Part shown: positions 43,413 to 54,800 of the stretch, in pieces
How the letters are laid out: every line of letters starts with the position of its first letter
How positions within the stretch are numbered: position 1 is the first letter of the stretch
Assembly (NCBI RefSeq): GCF_004359215.1
Contig: NC_090621.1
Span: 2,905,126 to 2,969,125 of the forward strand
Length of the DNA stretch: 64,000 nucleotides
From: Bremia lactucae
Taxonomy: Eukaryota > Oomycota > Peronosporomycetes > Peronosporales > Peronosporaceae
Reading direction: 5' to 3'
Notes under the pieces: generated by a model
Told to the model about the DNA's origin: nothing
Database searches by the model: none
The model's input: only the letters and a program-made list of their open reading frames with translations
Position numbers and translations under genes: made by a program

Positions 43413-45109
43413 CTACAAATTTCGACTATCAGCTTCAGCATCACAAAGCACCTGCCTCGCGACTTTTTCCCAGCTTTGAGCATGTGAAAACTTATAATGA
43501 AGAAGGTAGCTAAAGCCACGAAGCAATAACGAACAGCGAAACGCCATGACGTATTCATCAGGAACGTACTCAATTCGATCAATTCTGTTCCATAAAAGAA
43601 CAATATCAAAAATCAATAATTGTCAGTCACAAACGTACTTTGTACGTACGTATCCAAGTGCTCGAGAAACAGCTGGGGGTTCATGCCTTCCGTAACCGTC
43701 AGATCATCATTATCCATCATCAAATGGGCTTGTTTTTCCAAAAAATATGGGTCCATCTTGGTCGTTCGAATGCGCATATCTTTCGTCAAGACGTCCACAA
43801 TGTCCTTCTGGGATCCCTCTGAAAGAGCAACAATCAGTTTTGCCAGGTGAAGGCGGTGTTCTTTCGAAATGGATTTGACTTGGCCATAGTCAATGAGGCC
43901 AAGACGCCCATCGTCAAGAAGCAAAATATTACCCGGGTGGGGATCCCCATTAAAGAATCCATTGATGAAAATCTCATAGCCATGGACGTCCATAATAAGC
44001 TTAAGAATCTGAGGAAGATTAAGCAACTGAGGTGGTTTTTCGTCTTGTATAGTCCACTCCCGTGGGGCTACGAACCCAAGCGTGTACGCATACGACAATT
44101 GACGAATGCGTCGCAAGAAGCGCTTCATTCCAAGTGTGAGCCCATACAATTGAAGCTGTAATGAAGATGGTCCAGTCTCCATTCCAAATCCTTGGGCCTC
44201 CCGTTCTTTATCCTTTCGTTCCTGGTCCTGTTTTAACATCTCGACCGTCATTCTTTTATCAGCTGCAATGGTCTCAAAGTGATCTTGAATCCCGTCCAGC
44301 AACTTCCGGCCTTGGAGATATTCCATCACTAAAACTTCTTTTGTACACAACGCAATCTTTGGTTTCGGGATTGCCACTTTGGCTGCATAGGGACTATTCG
44401 CAATGTTTCTACGCACAGTGGCTAAATTTTTAGCTTCCTCAATATAATTAAATTCCGTCATAAATTGTTTTTCCACTTCTAGTAAAAATGGAAGATGCGC
44501 GGGCTGAAAAAAACGACAAAAATCTTGAATTGTTTTAATATCCCAACGAAAAAACGTTTCGGCATCGGGATGCTGTACTTTAATAGCAACTTCTTCGCCA
44601 GTTAAAAGCACTGCTCGATGGGCTTGACCAATCGACGCAGCTCCTAACGGCTTGGGATCAATCGATTGAAACAGCTCTTGAACAGGCTTTCCATAGCTCG
44701 CTTCAATGATAGCAGAGATTTCTGCTAACGACTTGGAAGGGGCGTCGTCCTGGAGCTTGGCGGCGCGGTCGAGGTACTGTTTTGGCAGTACGTCGGGTCT
44801 CGTGGACCCTGTCTGAGCTAACTTGACGTAAAAGCCCTTAAGCTCAAGTACGATTTCAAACACCTCAGGTGCGTACTTATCATGAAGTTGTTCGTACGCA
44901 AGCTGTTGCGCCTTGTCCGACAGCTGGGCGTGCTCTATGTACAGCTGCGTGGCGCGGTAGTGCAGATAGATAGGGAAAGCTTTACGCCAAAAGTACAAGG
45001 ATCGATTAAACCCCTCGTCGGTGTATGTGGTATAAGTTACGCCACCTACACCCACGGCTGTCGACCCTAGTAATAGCCGCGCACCATTGCGAACCACCAA
45101 GTGCCACAT
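43413..45109 (-). CDS. ABC1/UbiB (ADCK1-like) atypical kinase, probably mitochondrial
   Basis: Two exons: 45109-43650 and 43584-43413; a 65-nt intron (GTACGT ... AACAG, with CTGAC inside) lets the frame continue as LDT-IDRIEYVPDEYVMAF and FRCSLLLRGF. Total 543 aa; without splicing the protein would lose its C-terminal helices. Family hallmarks: LGAASIGQAH Ala-rich loop, VAIKVQHP with the ATP-contacting Lys, FNYIEEAKN, NGDPHPGNILL catalytic loop and LIDYGQV metal-binding Asp. The KxGQ motif typical of the family reads KLAQ here. The N-terminus (TDEGFNRSLYFWRKAFPIY) is as in ADCK1/MCP2-type members, linked to mitochondrial lipid or coenzyme Q homeostasis. MCM10 starts 95 bp downstream on the same strand; the SWIM gene diverges 115 bp upstream. 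Confidence 0.92.
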
Positions 45110-45224
45110 TCCCGTAATGGAGGGTTACACAACAGCTGAAAGAGTACTGATTTAGTTGTAGGTATACGGTTACAATATATTTTTTTCAATTTTTCAATTT
45201 TATTTTAAGTCGAAGTGATAAAGC
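45110..45224. promoter_or_regulatory. 115-bp bidirectional intergenic promoter
   Basis: The start codons of the minus-strand kinase (45109) and plus-strand SWIM gene (45225) are separated by 115 bp only. It must hold both core promoters. It contains an A+T-rich middle (ATATATTTTTTTC) and a CTTTCAGCTGTTGTG block on the minus strand. No certain Inr. Confidence 0.6.
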
Positions 45225-45803
45225 ATGACTTCAGCGTTAGGTGTGAGTGTGCTATCCCTCGTAATGTCCGAAGTGAAACAGAGCAAGGAAAAACAATTTA
45301 CGGATCGGCACGGTGACATGCTGGCATCGTTACCGCAGGAAGACCTTAAATTGGTAGAGGCTGCCAGTGAATTGGTAGAAAGAGGCCTGGTGGTGAGGAT
45401 CACGGCAACACCATCAAGGCGCGAATTCTACCGTGTTGAATCGCGTAATAAATATAAACGAAATGGAAGCTATCACGACGTCAATAGATCCGTGGACAGT
45501 GGTTCAAATTCGTTTGATGCGACTACAATTCGCGGCAGTGGGGCTAGCTACTACAATTGCTTTAGCCATTATTGTACGTGCGCAGCCTTTCACGACACGG
45601 TCGTTAAGTCGCATCCCACTGCTATGGTACGATGCTCTGATTAATAATGTAGAGTAAACGCAAGGCTTACGATATTGTTAAAGTAGTGCAAACATATACT
45701 CGCACGCTTGCTAGCGGATGCGACTGGACAGTTTCAGAGTATGCAAGTAGAGGATCTTCACTTTGCACAAATGCTCTCCGGTTCCATGTCAGTTTGTGAG
45801 TGA
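45225..45803 (+). CDS. ZSWIM7: ZSWIM7/SWS1-like SWIM zinc-finger protein
   Basis: Two exons, 45225-45626 and 45687-45803, separated by a 60-nt intron (GTACGA ... GTTAAAGTAG, with CTTAC inside), phase 0; 172 aa. The unspliced frame stops at 45644. Splicing joins YCTCAAFHDTVVKSHPTAM to CKHILARLLA and completes the SWIM motif CxC...CxH (C117, C119, C135, H137). Upstream, ASELVERGLVVRITATPSRR matches the family pattern of a helix then RR-x-x-Y-x-V. SWS1/ZSWIM7 works with Rad51 paralogues in homologous recombination in the nucleus. Unusual: about 28 extra Ser/Asn-rich residues (about 73-105) between RREFYRV and the SWIM motif. I found no in-frame intron that would remove them. Confidence 0.85.
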
Positions 45804-46872
45804 CGACAGAACGCTTTCATTGATTTGGTGATGGACATTAGCAGGTAGATGAGTCTACAAATCCACTAGTGTCGGCAAGCACAATTTGTTGTCTCGGGGC
45901 TTTCTCTTTTAAAGTTTATGAGTTTATAAAGGATATGCAACGGTAAATGTTGGTATCTAGGTAAAAATACGTTTTAATAATGTATGACAGGAGATAGAAA
46001 AGAAAAAGTCGGAGGGTCCGCGACTGTCGTTGATCGTTCGTAGTGGACCTTTAGGAATCGGAGCGTACAATAATGTAGTTGCCAGTCGTACGTACTAGAG
46101 TCGTATTAGGAGCCGAACGTGCTTATCGCATTCTCACAGTGCGATAAGATCTTTATGCAATGGCCGATCTATGCGAATGCTATCAAACAACGGCACAGCT
46201 CAGACACACACCACTAGTGGCGTGCCAGACGTTGACTTGGTCGTCGGTTGTATATATTTCGAATCGACTACCACAATTTATACCGCGGTGTATATCGTTA
46301 GGTAGCTCAAATGAAAGACCTTGAGATGGCTTTCGGATATTTAGTAATTGATTATTCTAAACGCGGCGGTCCGATAAATAAAAAGCGCTGGAATAGAGCG
46401 TCGTGCGATGTCAGACGGCAATGTCCTTCCTTTACGTTTAATTTTTTTTTCCGAATCTAACCCTTGCAATATCTACGTGCGTAAGTCGGAAACCAAAAAT
46501 TTTGGTCAGGCCATACAAATTCAGAAGAATCTCGCCTCGTATTAAAAGAATACTACAAGACACGACCTGATCGTAACGTTGGCTGTGCACGACAACGTAT
46601 AAAAGTCGTAGGAAACAGATGGCGCTAACGAGTGGAGGTAATCTTTCCGCGAATGGCACAGCTGTCGTCGTCTATGGCTTCTTGACCTACCCGACAAGAC
46701 ACGATACAACTACCATGCCATGACAGAAAGCATCTGGCTTGACCACTCATTCTAGTGATCCACAAGTCTGACTCCAGACGGAATCTTGTCTTTTTATAAA
46801 TGGGCTAACATTCAAAGCAGATGTGAAAAGGTTTAAAAAAAGCGTTTCTCCAAACCTCGTTCTCGAAAACAG
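45804..46872. other. Intergenic, no gene recognised
   Basis: Single-copy-looking sequence without domains or repeats shared with the window. The minus-strand frame at 46659-46438 has no recognisable feature. Confidence 0.45.
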
Positions 46873-46889
46873 CGCATTTTCAAATTCCC
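46873..46889 (+). promoter_or_regulatory. Oomycete Inr-like motif of the second CAP gene
   Basis: CGCATTTTCAAATTCCC fits the oomycete initiator pattern and lies about 30-46 bases upstream of the ATG at 46919. Confidence 0.55.
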
Positions 46890-46918
46890 TACTTCCACAT
46901 CATTGATAATTCTACACA

Positions 46919-47815
46919 ATGGTCTTTCGTCAATCTTCCATTGCTTTGCTCCTCTTAATCGCATCGTCTTCCAACGATGCCACCACGGCAGCCCACGTTC
47001 GTCCACGCAACCTTCAAACCACTCTTAGTGACGTGGCAACCTACACATCTTACGAACAGTATGCCTCGAGTATGTTGCTTGCTGTGAACGCTCAACGTGC
47101 GACCCGAGGTCTACCACCATTGTGTTTGAACAATAAACTCCGTATTGCGTCTCAAAGCCACTCGGACGACATGGCGACGTACGACTACATGGCTCATGCG
47201 GGGTCAAACGGTTCAACCATGTCAGAGCGTATTACGGAAGCGGGGTACCAATGGACCACTGTTGCTGAGAACGTAGCTGCTGGTCAACCGACCGTGTCGG
47301 CTGTTATGGAGGCCTGGATTAACTCCATTGAGCATTTAAAGCACATTATGGGTGACTACACGATGTTTGCACCCACGTACGCATTCAATAAGAACGGCAG
47401 ATTCCGCCATTACTGGACCCAGGACTTTGGTTCGAGTGACGTAGAATCTTGCGACCATCTGGTCGATAATATTTCGAAAGTGAGGACTTCGGTGGCTGAA
47501 AAGGTTCAGACCATGGCTTCGATACCATCTCGCTCGACCACGACGAACACTTTTGTCTCGCGTTCTCCCGCTACAAACGCTCCAGTGTTGACGAACCCAC
47601 CACCAGTGTCGACAAATCCTCCCGTGTCGACAAATCCTCCCGTGTCGACAAATCCTCCCGTGTCGACGATTTCTCCAGTGTCGACGACTTCTCCAGTGTC
47701 GACTTCTCCAGTGTCGACGACTTCTCCAGTGTCGATGGACGTGCCAGGATCTCCGAACACTTCAGTGTATACGAACGATCCAGCGTCGTCGAAGGGTAAG
47801 GACTGCGAGTCGTAG
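46919..47815 (+). CDS. Secreted CAP-domain protein with a Pro/Val/Ser/Thr repeat tail
   Basis: 298 residues. Signal peptide about 1-25 (IALLLLIASSSNDATTAAH). CAP domain about 47-171: H81 and H93 (SHSDDMA, MAH), AENVAAGQ at 116-123, a modified signature SIEHLKHIMGD at 136-146 (family: SPGHRxNI, so Pro-Gly is lost but one His is kept), and HYWTQDFG at 164-171. The tail holds about nine PVST-type units and ends KDCES. It is a paralogue of the protein at 14565 with the same domain layout. The tail is probably extended and O-glycosylated at the cell surface or wall (inference). No intron needed. Confidence 0.9.
   Translation: MVFRQSSIALLLLIASSSNDATTAAHVRPRNLQTTLSDVATYTSYEQYASSMLLAVNAQRATRGLPPLCLNNKLRIASQSHSDDMATYDYMAHAGSNGSTMSERITEAGYQWTTVAENVAAGQPTVSAVMEAWINSIEHLKHIMGDYTMFAPTYAFNKNGRFRHYWTQDFGSSDVESCDHLVDNISKVRTSVAEKVQTMASIPSRSTTTNTFVSRSPATNAPVLTNPPPVSTNPPVSTNPPVSTNPPVSTISPVSTTSPVSTSPVSTTSPVSMDVPGSPNTSVYTNDPASSKGKDCES
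47587..47735 (+). repeat. Coding minisatellite in the CAP gene
   Basis: Units of 15-18 bp: CCAGTGTCGACGACTTCT and CCCGTGTCGACAAATCCT, each with a GTCGAC core, repeated in tandem in frame. Several neighbours are identical, indicating recent unit gain. Confidence 0.85.
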
Positions 47816-48668
47816 GGACTACGGGTCGACCTTATAAGTTGAAATATGTCGTCAAAGTCGTGCCTTTGAAAAGTTTGTTATCAAAGTCATGTGCTGTTCG
47901 TAAAATGAGCGATAATAAAACGAAAACAATTCTAAATGTCGACCAGCGGAAAAGCGCCCCATTCCAACTTTTCGGTTCATTCTAATTTAATTTGAAAGTC
48001 GTTAATATGCAACTTCTAGCTGTCTTGCAATCTTTAGCACGATGCAGCAATATATTGAAAGCTTCAACGATTTGTTTTTTTTTCTTTCCGTAGGAAGTTG
48101 TTTTTATGAACGCAGCAGATGACAAATATACAAGTAAAATGAATAAGTGAGGCAATGAGCTGACATACCACCTATACTCACAGATGTATACGGAGTTGAA
48201 GCTGTTGTGGATGCGGGAACAAGCGAGCTGTAACATCACGCAATATTCAATCGTTGCCATACCCTTGCGACCAGCAAGACGAATTTTGCGGACAACTCGA
48301 GGACACGTCAAAAAACCAGAAGCACATAATATTTTTCTCATTTAATTAATAATGTTTAGAAGGCCCAACCTAAGGACAATTAAGCTATTGGTATAAGGTC
48401 TATGGCATGAGTCACTCACCTGTAAGACTAGAAACCACGTCATTAACGAAAAGAGGGCCGTTCGTTCAACGATGCAATCGTTCTCTTTCCCATTTCGTTG
48501 CTGGCACAATAATATTGGGACAGTAGGCTTGCTAGTAGTGTGGTACACGTTTCGCTCGCTATCTCCTTAAGATCCGTAGCTTCAAAACAAAATCGTCTCC
48601 GGACACGATCCGATATAAGTTGTAGATTGTGCTCGAGGCCTTATCATACTGGTGCGCAGCGTAGGAAC
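47816..48668. other. Intergenic; no gene I can support
   Basis: Minus-strand frames 48548-48342 and 48341-47982 each contain a GTGAGT donor-like site and could be remnants of a spliced gene, but no domain is recognisable in either and the plus strand is equally open in parts. Confidence 0.35.
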
Positions 48669-49374
48669 AACCTCAGGAGAAACTCGTTGTCGACTTGCCA
48701 TTAATACGGCAAAGGTAGGAAATATAAAATACGGACTCTTTTCTTCCATCTAACGCGTATATTTAAAGACACAGTATTGTTTGCACCATATTGCTTTGAA
48801 TTTTATAAAGGCTGGAAAAAATCGACCACAGCTTAATAATTCGGCAGGCAATATACGTAAAACGCTTTTTGCGGATCGTACCAAGCCAAAAAACGTGTCA
48901 GTAGGAGGATTTGTATCGACTTCTATACTCCAGTCACGTGCAAGTGAATGGAAAGCCTCAAGCTTTAAGAAATGCAAGCGTACGAGTGCAGGTGCTGGCG
49001 TTTTAGATGGGTCTATTGCTTTACCAGCTTTTATTCAACGTGAAAACGAAGGAGACACAGCTATTCTTTCCAACAAGAAAGAGCTACAAGTTGTAAGTCT
49101 CATGGACCAACTTCGACAGCCTCAACTTTTTAATACAGCCACGCAACATCAGCCAATCAATACGACTACGAATGGAAATCATGGTTTCTCCAGCCGAGCT
49201 CAAAAGATATTGTGAGTCGCGTCCGTTGTTATTTTTTTGCGTTTGGTGGTTTTATTGATATTGTTTTGGGATGGTTTCAGGTCCGCTGTTCGTTCAAGAG
49301 ATGGAAAATCGTTCAAGTCAGTGAAACCCAAGAAAATCAATATGATGCAGTTTATGAATCCAGCGAAGAAATAA
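48669..49374 (+). pseudogene. Truncated duplicate of MCM10 (end of exon 2 to exon 4)
   Basis: Starts at CCTCAGGAGAAACTCG within exon 2 coding sequence and continues through exon 3 (frame open 48781-49215) and exon 4 (stop at 49374), with intron positions preserved. Compared with the intact gene it has scattered substitutions (for example Lys to Asn, Arg to Cys, Gln to Pro changes in exon 3) but no frameshift in exon 3. It lacks the start, OB fold and first zinc-finger Cys. Intron 3 here ends in canonical CAG (49280). Confidence 0.92.
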
Positions 49375-49678
49375 GCTTAATCAAACACATACACCTTAAC
49401 TGCTTTATCGTAGAAAAAACTACGTTATGAATAAATATTTAACTTAATATCTTAGATTTGTTTGCGTTTTGACGCAATTTGATTCGTTAAGCAGCTGAAA
49501 AAAAGTTTTGCAGTCATTTGACCATTCGAATATCAATATTATTTGTGTGAAAAGAAATTGTCGTATCCATCCTTGCCTTTCTGGCGTATTTTCGTGTTCA
49601 TTTATGATTATATCAGCCTATCACGATGGCTTGTAACTTAGCCTGTAAACACGAATCGGGGTGGATATCAAGCCTGAA
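49375..49678. repeat. Duplicated 3' flank of MCM10
   Basis: Mirror of 41512-41876, including the TTTGCGTTTTGACGCAA block and the stretch up to the LTR. It shows that non-repetitive flanking sequence was copied together with the gene fragment. Confidence 0.85.
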
Positions 49679-50435
49679 CTGTATCGCGTTACATAAGTAT
49701 TGTTTCCTATAAGATGAAATTAAGAAGTACACAATTATGATTCCACCATTACGAAATTTGGTAAAATTGAGGCTAAAAATTATTTGATTTAATTTTAAGT
49801 CGAATCCGGTGTACTGTTACATGAATATTATTTCCTATGAGAGAATTAATAAATAGTATGACCTATGAGAGGAAATAAACTATGATTAATTGAAATGACG
49901 ATTTTTTATTAAAAAAGCCCCAAACCCCACCTAATAACGACGTGCTTCATCCTGTCGTGACTTTATATAAGTCTTCATACTAAAATAAAGTGGATGGGTA
50001 CAAACCTGAGAAGTACACAATTGTTATCTTTTTATTTTGACTTAAATAGTTCAAATATTACCAAATTTGGCAATATAGATACTTTTAGACGCTCGCTCTA
50101 TTGATTGGTTGATCTAAGTCTTAATCAATCACGCCAATCGTTATAAGACACATTTGTGCGGTGCGCAATTAGGTGCTATACTTAGTTAATTATTAATACA
50201 ATAATTCAGTAGTAAATAGAAGATCGTTACGTAGGAAAGTAAATACATTGATACAGTTTAACTTTGTCTCTATTCTCAAGACTTAGTCGAGACCTTAAAG
50301 CTAAATATCCTTAGCTAAATAGAAACCTTTCTCTGTACTCTTGTGTACGTGAAACTTAGAGACACCTCACCCACACTGTAGTGAGTGTGAGGTTAACTAG
50401 TACTTATCAGTAATAGTGAAAGGTGGCCCATTACA
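49679..50435 (+). repeat. Gyp-2 LTR, mirror of 40751-41511
   Basis: Same composite structure with both internal LTR-end-like sequences; right end GGCCCATTACA followed by CCCAGTAGCACTTCGTAGTCC, the altered primer-binding block. Confidence 0.8.
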
Positions 50436-50598
50436 CCCAGTAGCACTTCGTAGTCCGTTCAATGGCCGACGCACGTTCATCTAACTTGGACATGTTGGAT
50501 TAAGAAGGAGGGACCTTTCAAGACCCTAAAAAGGAGGTTGTCACACAACGAGTGAAAGGTGTACTCATTTGAGTGATCTTGAATGGAGAGCGATCGAA

Positions 50599-51894
50599 CT
50601 AATGAGCTCGGTCGTTGATGAGTATAATCTCATCCCCTGGAACAGTTACGCACAATGTTTGTGTGTGAGGAGCAACTTTCATTAAAACGCCTGCAAATTC
50701 TTTTGACGTTGCTGGATCAGTAGGGCGCTCCGCACCTACTGACCCAGAACAATCCGCCTCGCCGTTGCGATTTCGCATCAGCGTCGGATCCGCGTACGCG
50801 CTCTTTTCGCTCAGTGTTTTTGAGCACTGGTCGTGGGACACTACACTCAAAGGCGTAGTGGCCCATTTTTTGACAGCGATTACATTTCTGTAATCGTTTG
50901 TAACTTGAAGAGAGAGGTTTATCGCTCTCTGCAAAGGAGAGATACATAGTACTGGACCTCCGTATTCTTGTCGTCTTGGTGACGATAAGCACCAGAGTGG
51001 ACGAAAGCTTGTTTATGAGTGCAAATCTCTTAATCCGCTATAGAGATCGCTTGGTCTAGCGAATTTAATTCTAGCCGGAACAGGTGGGCCTTAACAGGAC
51101 CGTCTGCGAGACATTTAATATACACAGTCACCTATGTTTGTTCATCAATTATATGATTCACGATACAATGACCAGGTATCGTGTATGTTGGGCATACTTT
51201 GTAGATTAAGCTTTCCCTGCTCCAAATCCAGGAGCTTGGCTCGAGCCCTGAATTCGCCACGTGGCGGCTCAAATGTTAGTCAATGCCGGTCTTAGAGATT
51301 TCATACGATACAAAGACTAATGGGTCGGGAAGCTTGAGACCCAAGGCCCAAGATTTGGCAAGTCCGGCAAGGTTAGACATAACTAATTTAACTTTCGTCG
51401 CATCATCACTGATACGACGAGCTTCTATGGCATCGTCTAATTCGACGAGTCATCTTGATAGAGAGTCGCGTTCAACCACCTTAAACTTAGAGTTCTCTAT
51501 CTTTATCCATTAGCAGCATGTAAATGCTGCTGTCTTGACAGTTCCAACTGTTGAGCACCCTTTTCTTTTAACCCATCCGCGTGTTGAGAGCCTTGCTGGT
51601 GAAGCAAGGCTAATTTCTCTTGGGCCCTGATGAATTCGTGTTGAATGAACTCAACAATGGCCGCATGCTGCTCATTTGTGTTCAGAGTGAACAGCATAGC
51701 GCAAACGGCTGGCCCGCCTTGTACTGTTTAACCTTGGACGTGTATTGGATACTATCTACACATTTGTTTACTGTTGCAGGTGCGCTTGTTGCTAGGCACG
51801 TGCCATCCTCGTTAGACGAAATCGCGCTCATTAAATTTGAATTTGCGTTCATCTAGCAGTTGGCGTCTTATAAACTTATTCGACGCCCCACAAT
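50599..51894 (-). pseudogene. Gyp-2 gag/protease segment, inverted and reordered within the right arm
   Basis: 50614-51717 matches 39468-40560 and 51718-51894 matches 39240-39420, both in direct orientation, unlike the inverted surroundings, and in swapped order. Encodes the zinc knuckle CNRCQKMGHYAFEC (in the frame 50992-50717) and the gag N-terminus (51697-51503). The right break (51894/51895) is within the protease active-site codons. Confidence 0.8.
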
Positions 51895-54800
51895 TGTCTT
51901 CGGATGGCCAGCTGATTAACGTCTTGGAGGGTCCAAAAGCGTGTGGATGTCCTACGAGTGAGTGCGATGGCCTCGATTGTGGTTCGGTCGTTAGCATGAC
52001 TTCAACAAACTTCAGTGTGAATGCCCGACACACTGTGAGTTAGATGCCGCCGGCTGTGCACAAGCACACGCAGCGTCGAAGTTCGGCCACTCGAATAAGT
52101 TGAGTGGTACGCAACAAGGATGCTTGCTTGGAAAGCAACATCTAAAAAAGTTAAAGCGCCTGTCAATAAGAGACAGTGCAAAAGTCCTAGGTCGACTGAA
52201 AAGTCGATCGTAAAGGATCTCGCTGTGGTGGTGCAACCACAGCAAGAGGTAGTTCGGGAGGATATTCCCCAGGATAAACTTAAGAGATAAAGTCTTTAAA
52301 GGGATTAAATCTTGAAGAATCTGTGGAAATAATTCCCCAGAAACCTGCAGTCAAAGATTCCCAGGTACCATTGGAAAAACGTTTTAAGTAAAACTCAGAC
52401 AATAAATGTCTTCGAAAACAGTGGATCAAGTGTAGGCGCTTATACACTTGATCAAATAGCGCCTCCGAAATTAACTTCGGAAATACTCAATTCCCAACGC
52501 TTGAACCGTAACGGTGCTTGCGTGATCTGTGTAGTGGCTAAGTCAAGCAGATCTACGTACTTGTCACGGGTGACAACTACGTGGCCGATATTGGGTCGAT
52601 AATTGTATTTCCTATGAACGAACGAGTTCTCGGCAGCTCATCGCTGGACAAAAGCATTTTCGATGAGAAGACTCGGACGGATCGTTTTACGTCCCAATCC
52701 TGGGAGTTTTCGAGAACAAACCCTTTATATAAGGATTTAATAGAATTTAAGGATGTCTTCCCTGAATCAGTACCGGCACTCGACACGAAATCGACCTGAT
52801 CCCAAGCTCGAAATACTGTATCAAGAAACAATATCCATTGCCTCGTGAACAAGTAATAGCTATCGACAAATTCTTTGCCGAACGCTTAGCAGCAGGCCAT
52901 GTGAGGGAGTCAACTTCCCCACATAGCTCTCCAATCTTCTGTTTTCGTAAAGAAATAGGAGATGGCGGATTGTGCATGCATTCAATAAATTGAGTGCTGC
53001 AACGGTACCGGCTCAAACGCCGATACGACGAAAAGACGTAATCATTGAGGGTATGTCACAAAGTACTATCTTTTGACGATGGATCTAATGGATGTAATCT
53101 ATCAGATCCTGATGCGTGAATATGATATCCCGTTCACAGCAGTCAGCATGCCACAGGGAATTAGTAATGTTCCTGCTACATTAAACGGATGTGTAACCAA
53201 ATCTGTTAAGATCGGTGCGGAATTTCGCACCGAGTTATTTTGATGATATTTTCATTCATAGCAGAGCCATGAATGTACACTTGGAAGTTGACGTATATCG
53301 TACCCACGTGCGAAAGGTTCGGGTAAATACAACTGGTATGAAAATCGCAAGAAGTATATATTCGCTCCAAGATATATACCACTTCTTGGGTGCATTGTGA
53401 GTAGATACGCTGTACACCCGGATCCTCAAAAGATCAAGGTGTTAACGGATTGGCCTGTGCCAGTCGATGTCAAGGGACTTCAAAAGTTCCTCGGCTAAGC
53501 GACGTACCTGCACAAATTCTCCCGCAAATATCCCAAAATGTCAGTACATATTTCTTCTTTGATGGAGAAAAATGTAAAGTGGTCATGGAACGCTGATTGT
53601 CAGCGTTCTTTTGAGGGTAACAAGCAGCGCTTGACGCATTCGCCAGGATTGGCGATTGCGGACAAGGATTGACCATTCATGTAATCTGTGACGCCAGAAA
53701 TTTTGCAATCGGCTGCGCGTTAATGCAAAATGTCACAGACTGCGCAGAGTGCGTCGTCTGTTATTAATCGCGTCAGCTTCAACCAGCTGAACGCAAGTAT
53801 CCAAATCATGACAAGGAACTCGCTGACATGAAATACGCACTGGCTATGTTAAGGGCCTATCTCTTGGGAAATAGACCGCTCATTGTATATAAGGACGATG
53901 CGTCCTTACGCACGGCTGTAAACAGTCCACACCTCTCGCAAGAAATGACGAGATGGTTGTCTTTCTTTGCGGAGTCTAATTCTCCGTGGAGTATAAACGA
54001 AAGCGACTTAACGTCGTCGCTAGTGCCAATTCACGCCGGCCCGATTTTGTGCCGGCTGCGCGAATCAACAGTGAGCATAAGTCATCTGTTGCAACAATAA
54101 GTGTTCCGTCGTTTAGATTACTCGACGACGTGTAAGGAGCTTATCAAGAAGATAAAGCTCTACAAGGGTTGATGGATTACCTTAGAAATTCATATCAACA
54201 ATTCTTAAAAGGATTGTCGAAATTGTATCGATCATCAGCAGATTGATATATAACTCGCAATGGTTTATTGTATTACACAGCCATTGGTAGCGACAATCCC
54301 CGTGTCGTAATCCCCACCCATAACGTTTTGCGATTACGCATAATGTATGAGTACCACGATGCACCAAAAAATGGTCATCGTGGACGTGAGATGACTTACC
54401 TCATGATAACTCGCGACTTCTACTGGCCACGCCAGTATGAATTTGTCCGGCAAGTACATATGTGCTTGCGAAGTTCGTCAACGGGTAAAGCCCAGCGCAT
54501 CATCCCGTGCTCCATTAGAGCCTCTGCCTTTTCCGGCAGAGTGTTGGTTTTTCGTATATGTGGAGTTCGCCTTTGGATTCCCCGAAGACAGCCACAAGAA
54601 TAATGGTGTTCTTATTTTTGTTGATCGTTTAAGCAAGATGCTACATCTTGCTGCCGTCCCGGAGTCGATCACAGCCAAAGGTTGTGCTCGTGTCTTTGTT
54701 GACACGATATTTCGACTCTATGGATTACCTCGTGAGCTGGTCTCAGATTGAGACCCTTGATTCACGGCGGAATTTTGGCAAACTGTTTTCAAATCACTTG

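Noticed and set aside
43406..43609. Separate small gene downstream of the kinase
   Set aside because: The frame one base over (43616-43413) is the kinase C-terminus joined by a 65-nt intron; the other frames are shadows.
45472..45542. Additional intron in ZSWIM7 removing the polar insert
   Set aside because: No GT-AG pair of plausible length keeps the reading frame into the SWIM motif.
46919..47020. RxLR effector motif in the CAP protein (VRPRNLQT)
   Set aside because: The order is R-P-R-N-L, not RxLR, there is no EER segment, and the CAP domain follows at once.
47506..47760. Minus-strand Gly/Val/Asp/Thr repeat protein
   Set aside because: It is the antisense reading of the PVST minisatellite in the CAP gene.
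47982..48548. Two minus-strand frames with GTGAGT donor-like sites
   Set aside because: I tried to join them, but no acceptor gave a recognisable protein, and one GTGAGT per 300 bp is not strong evidence.
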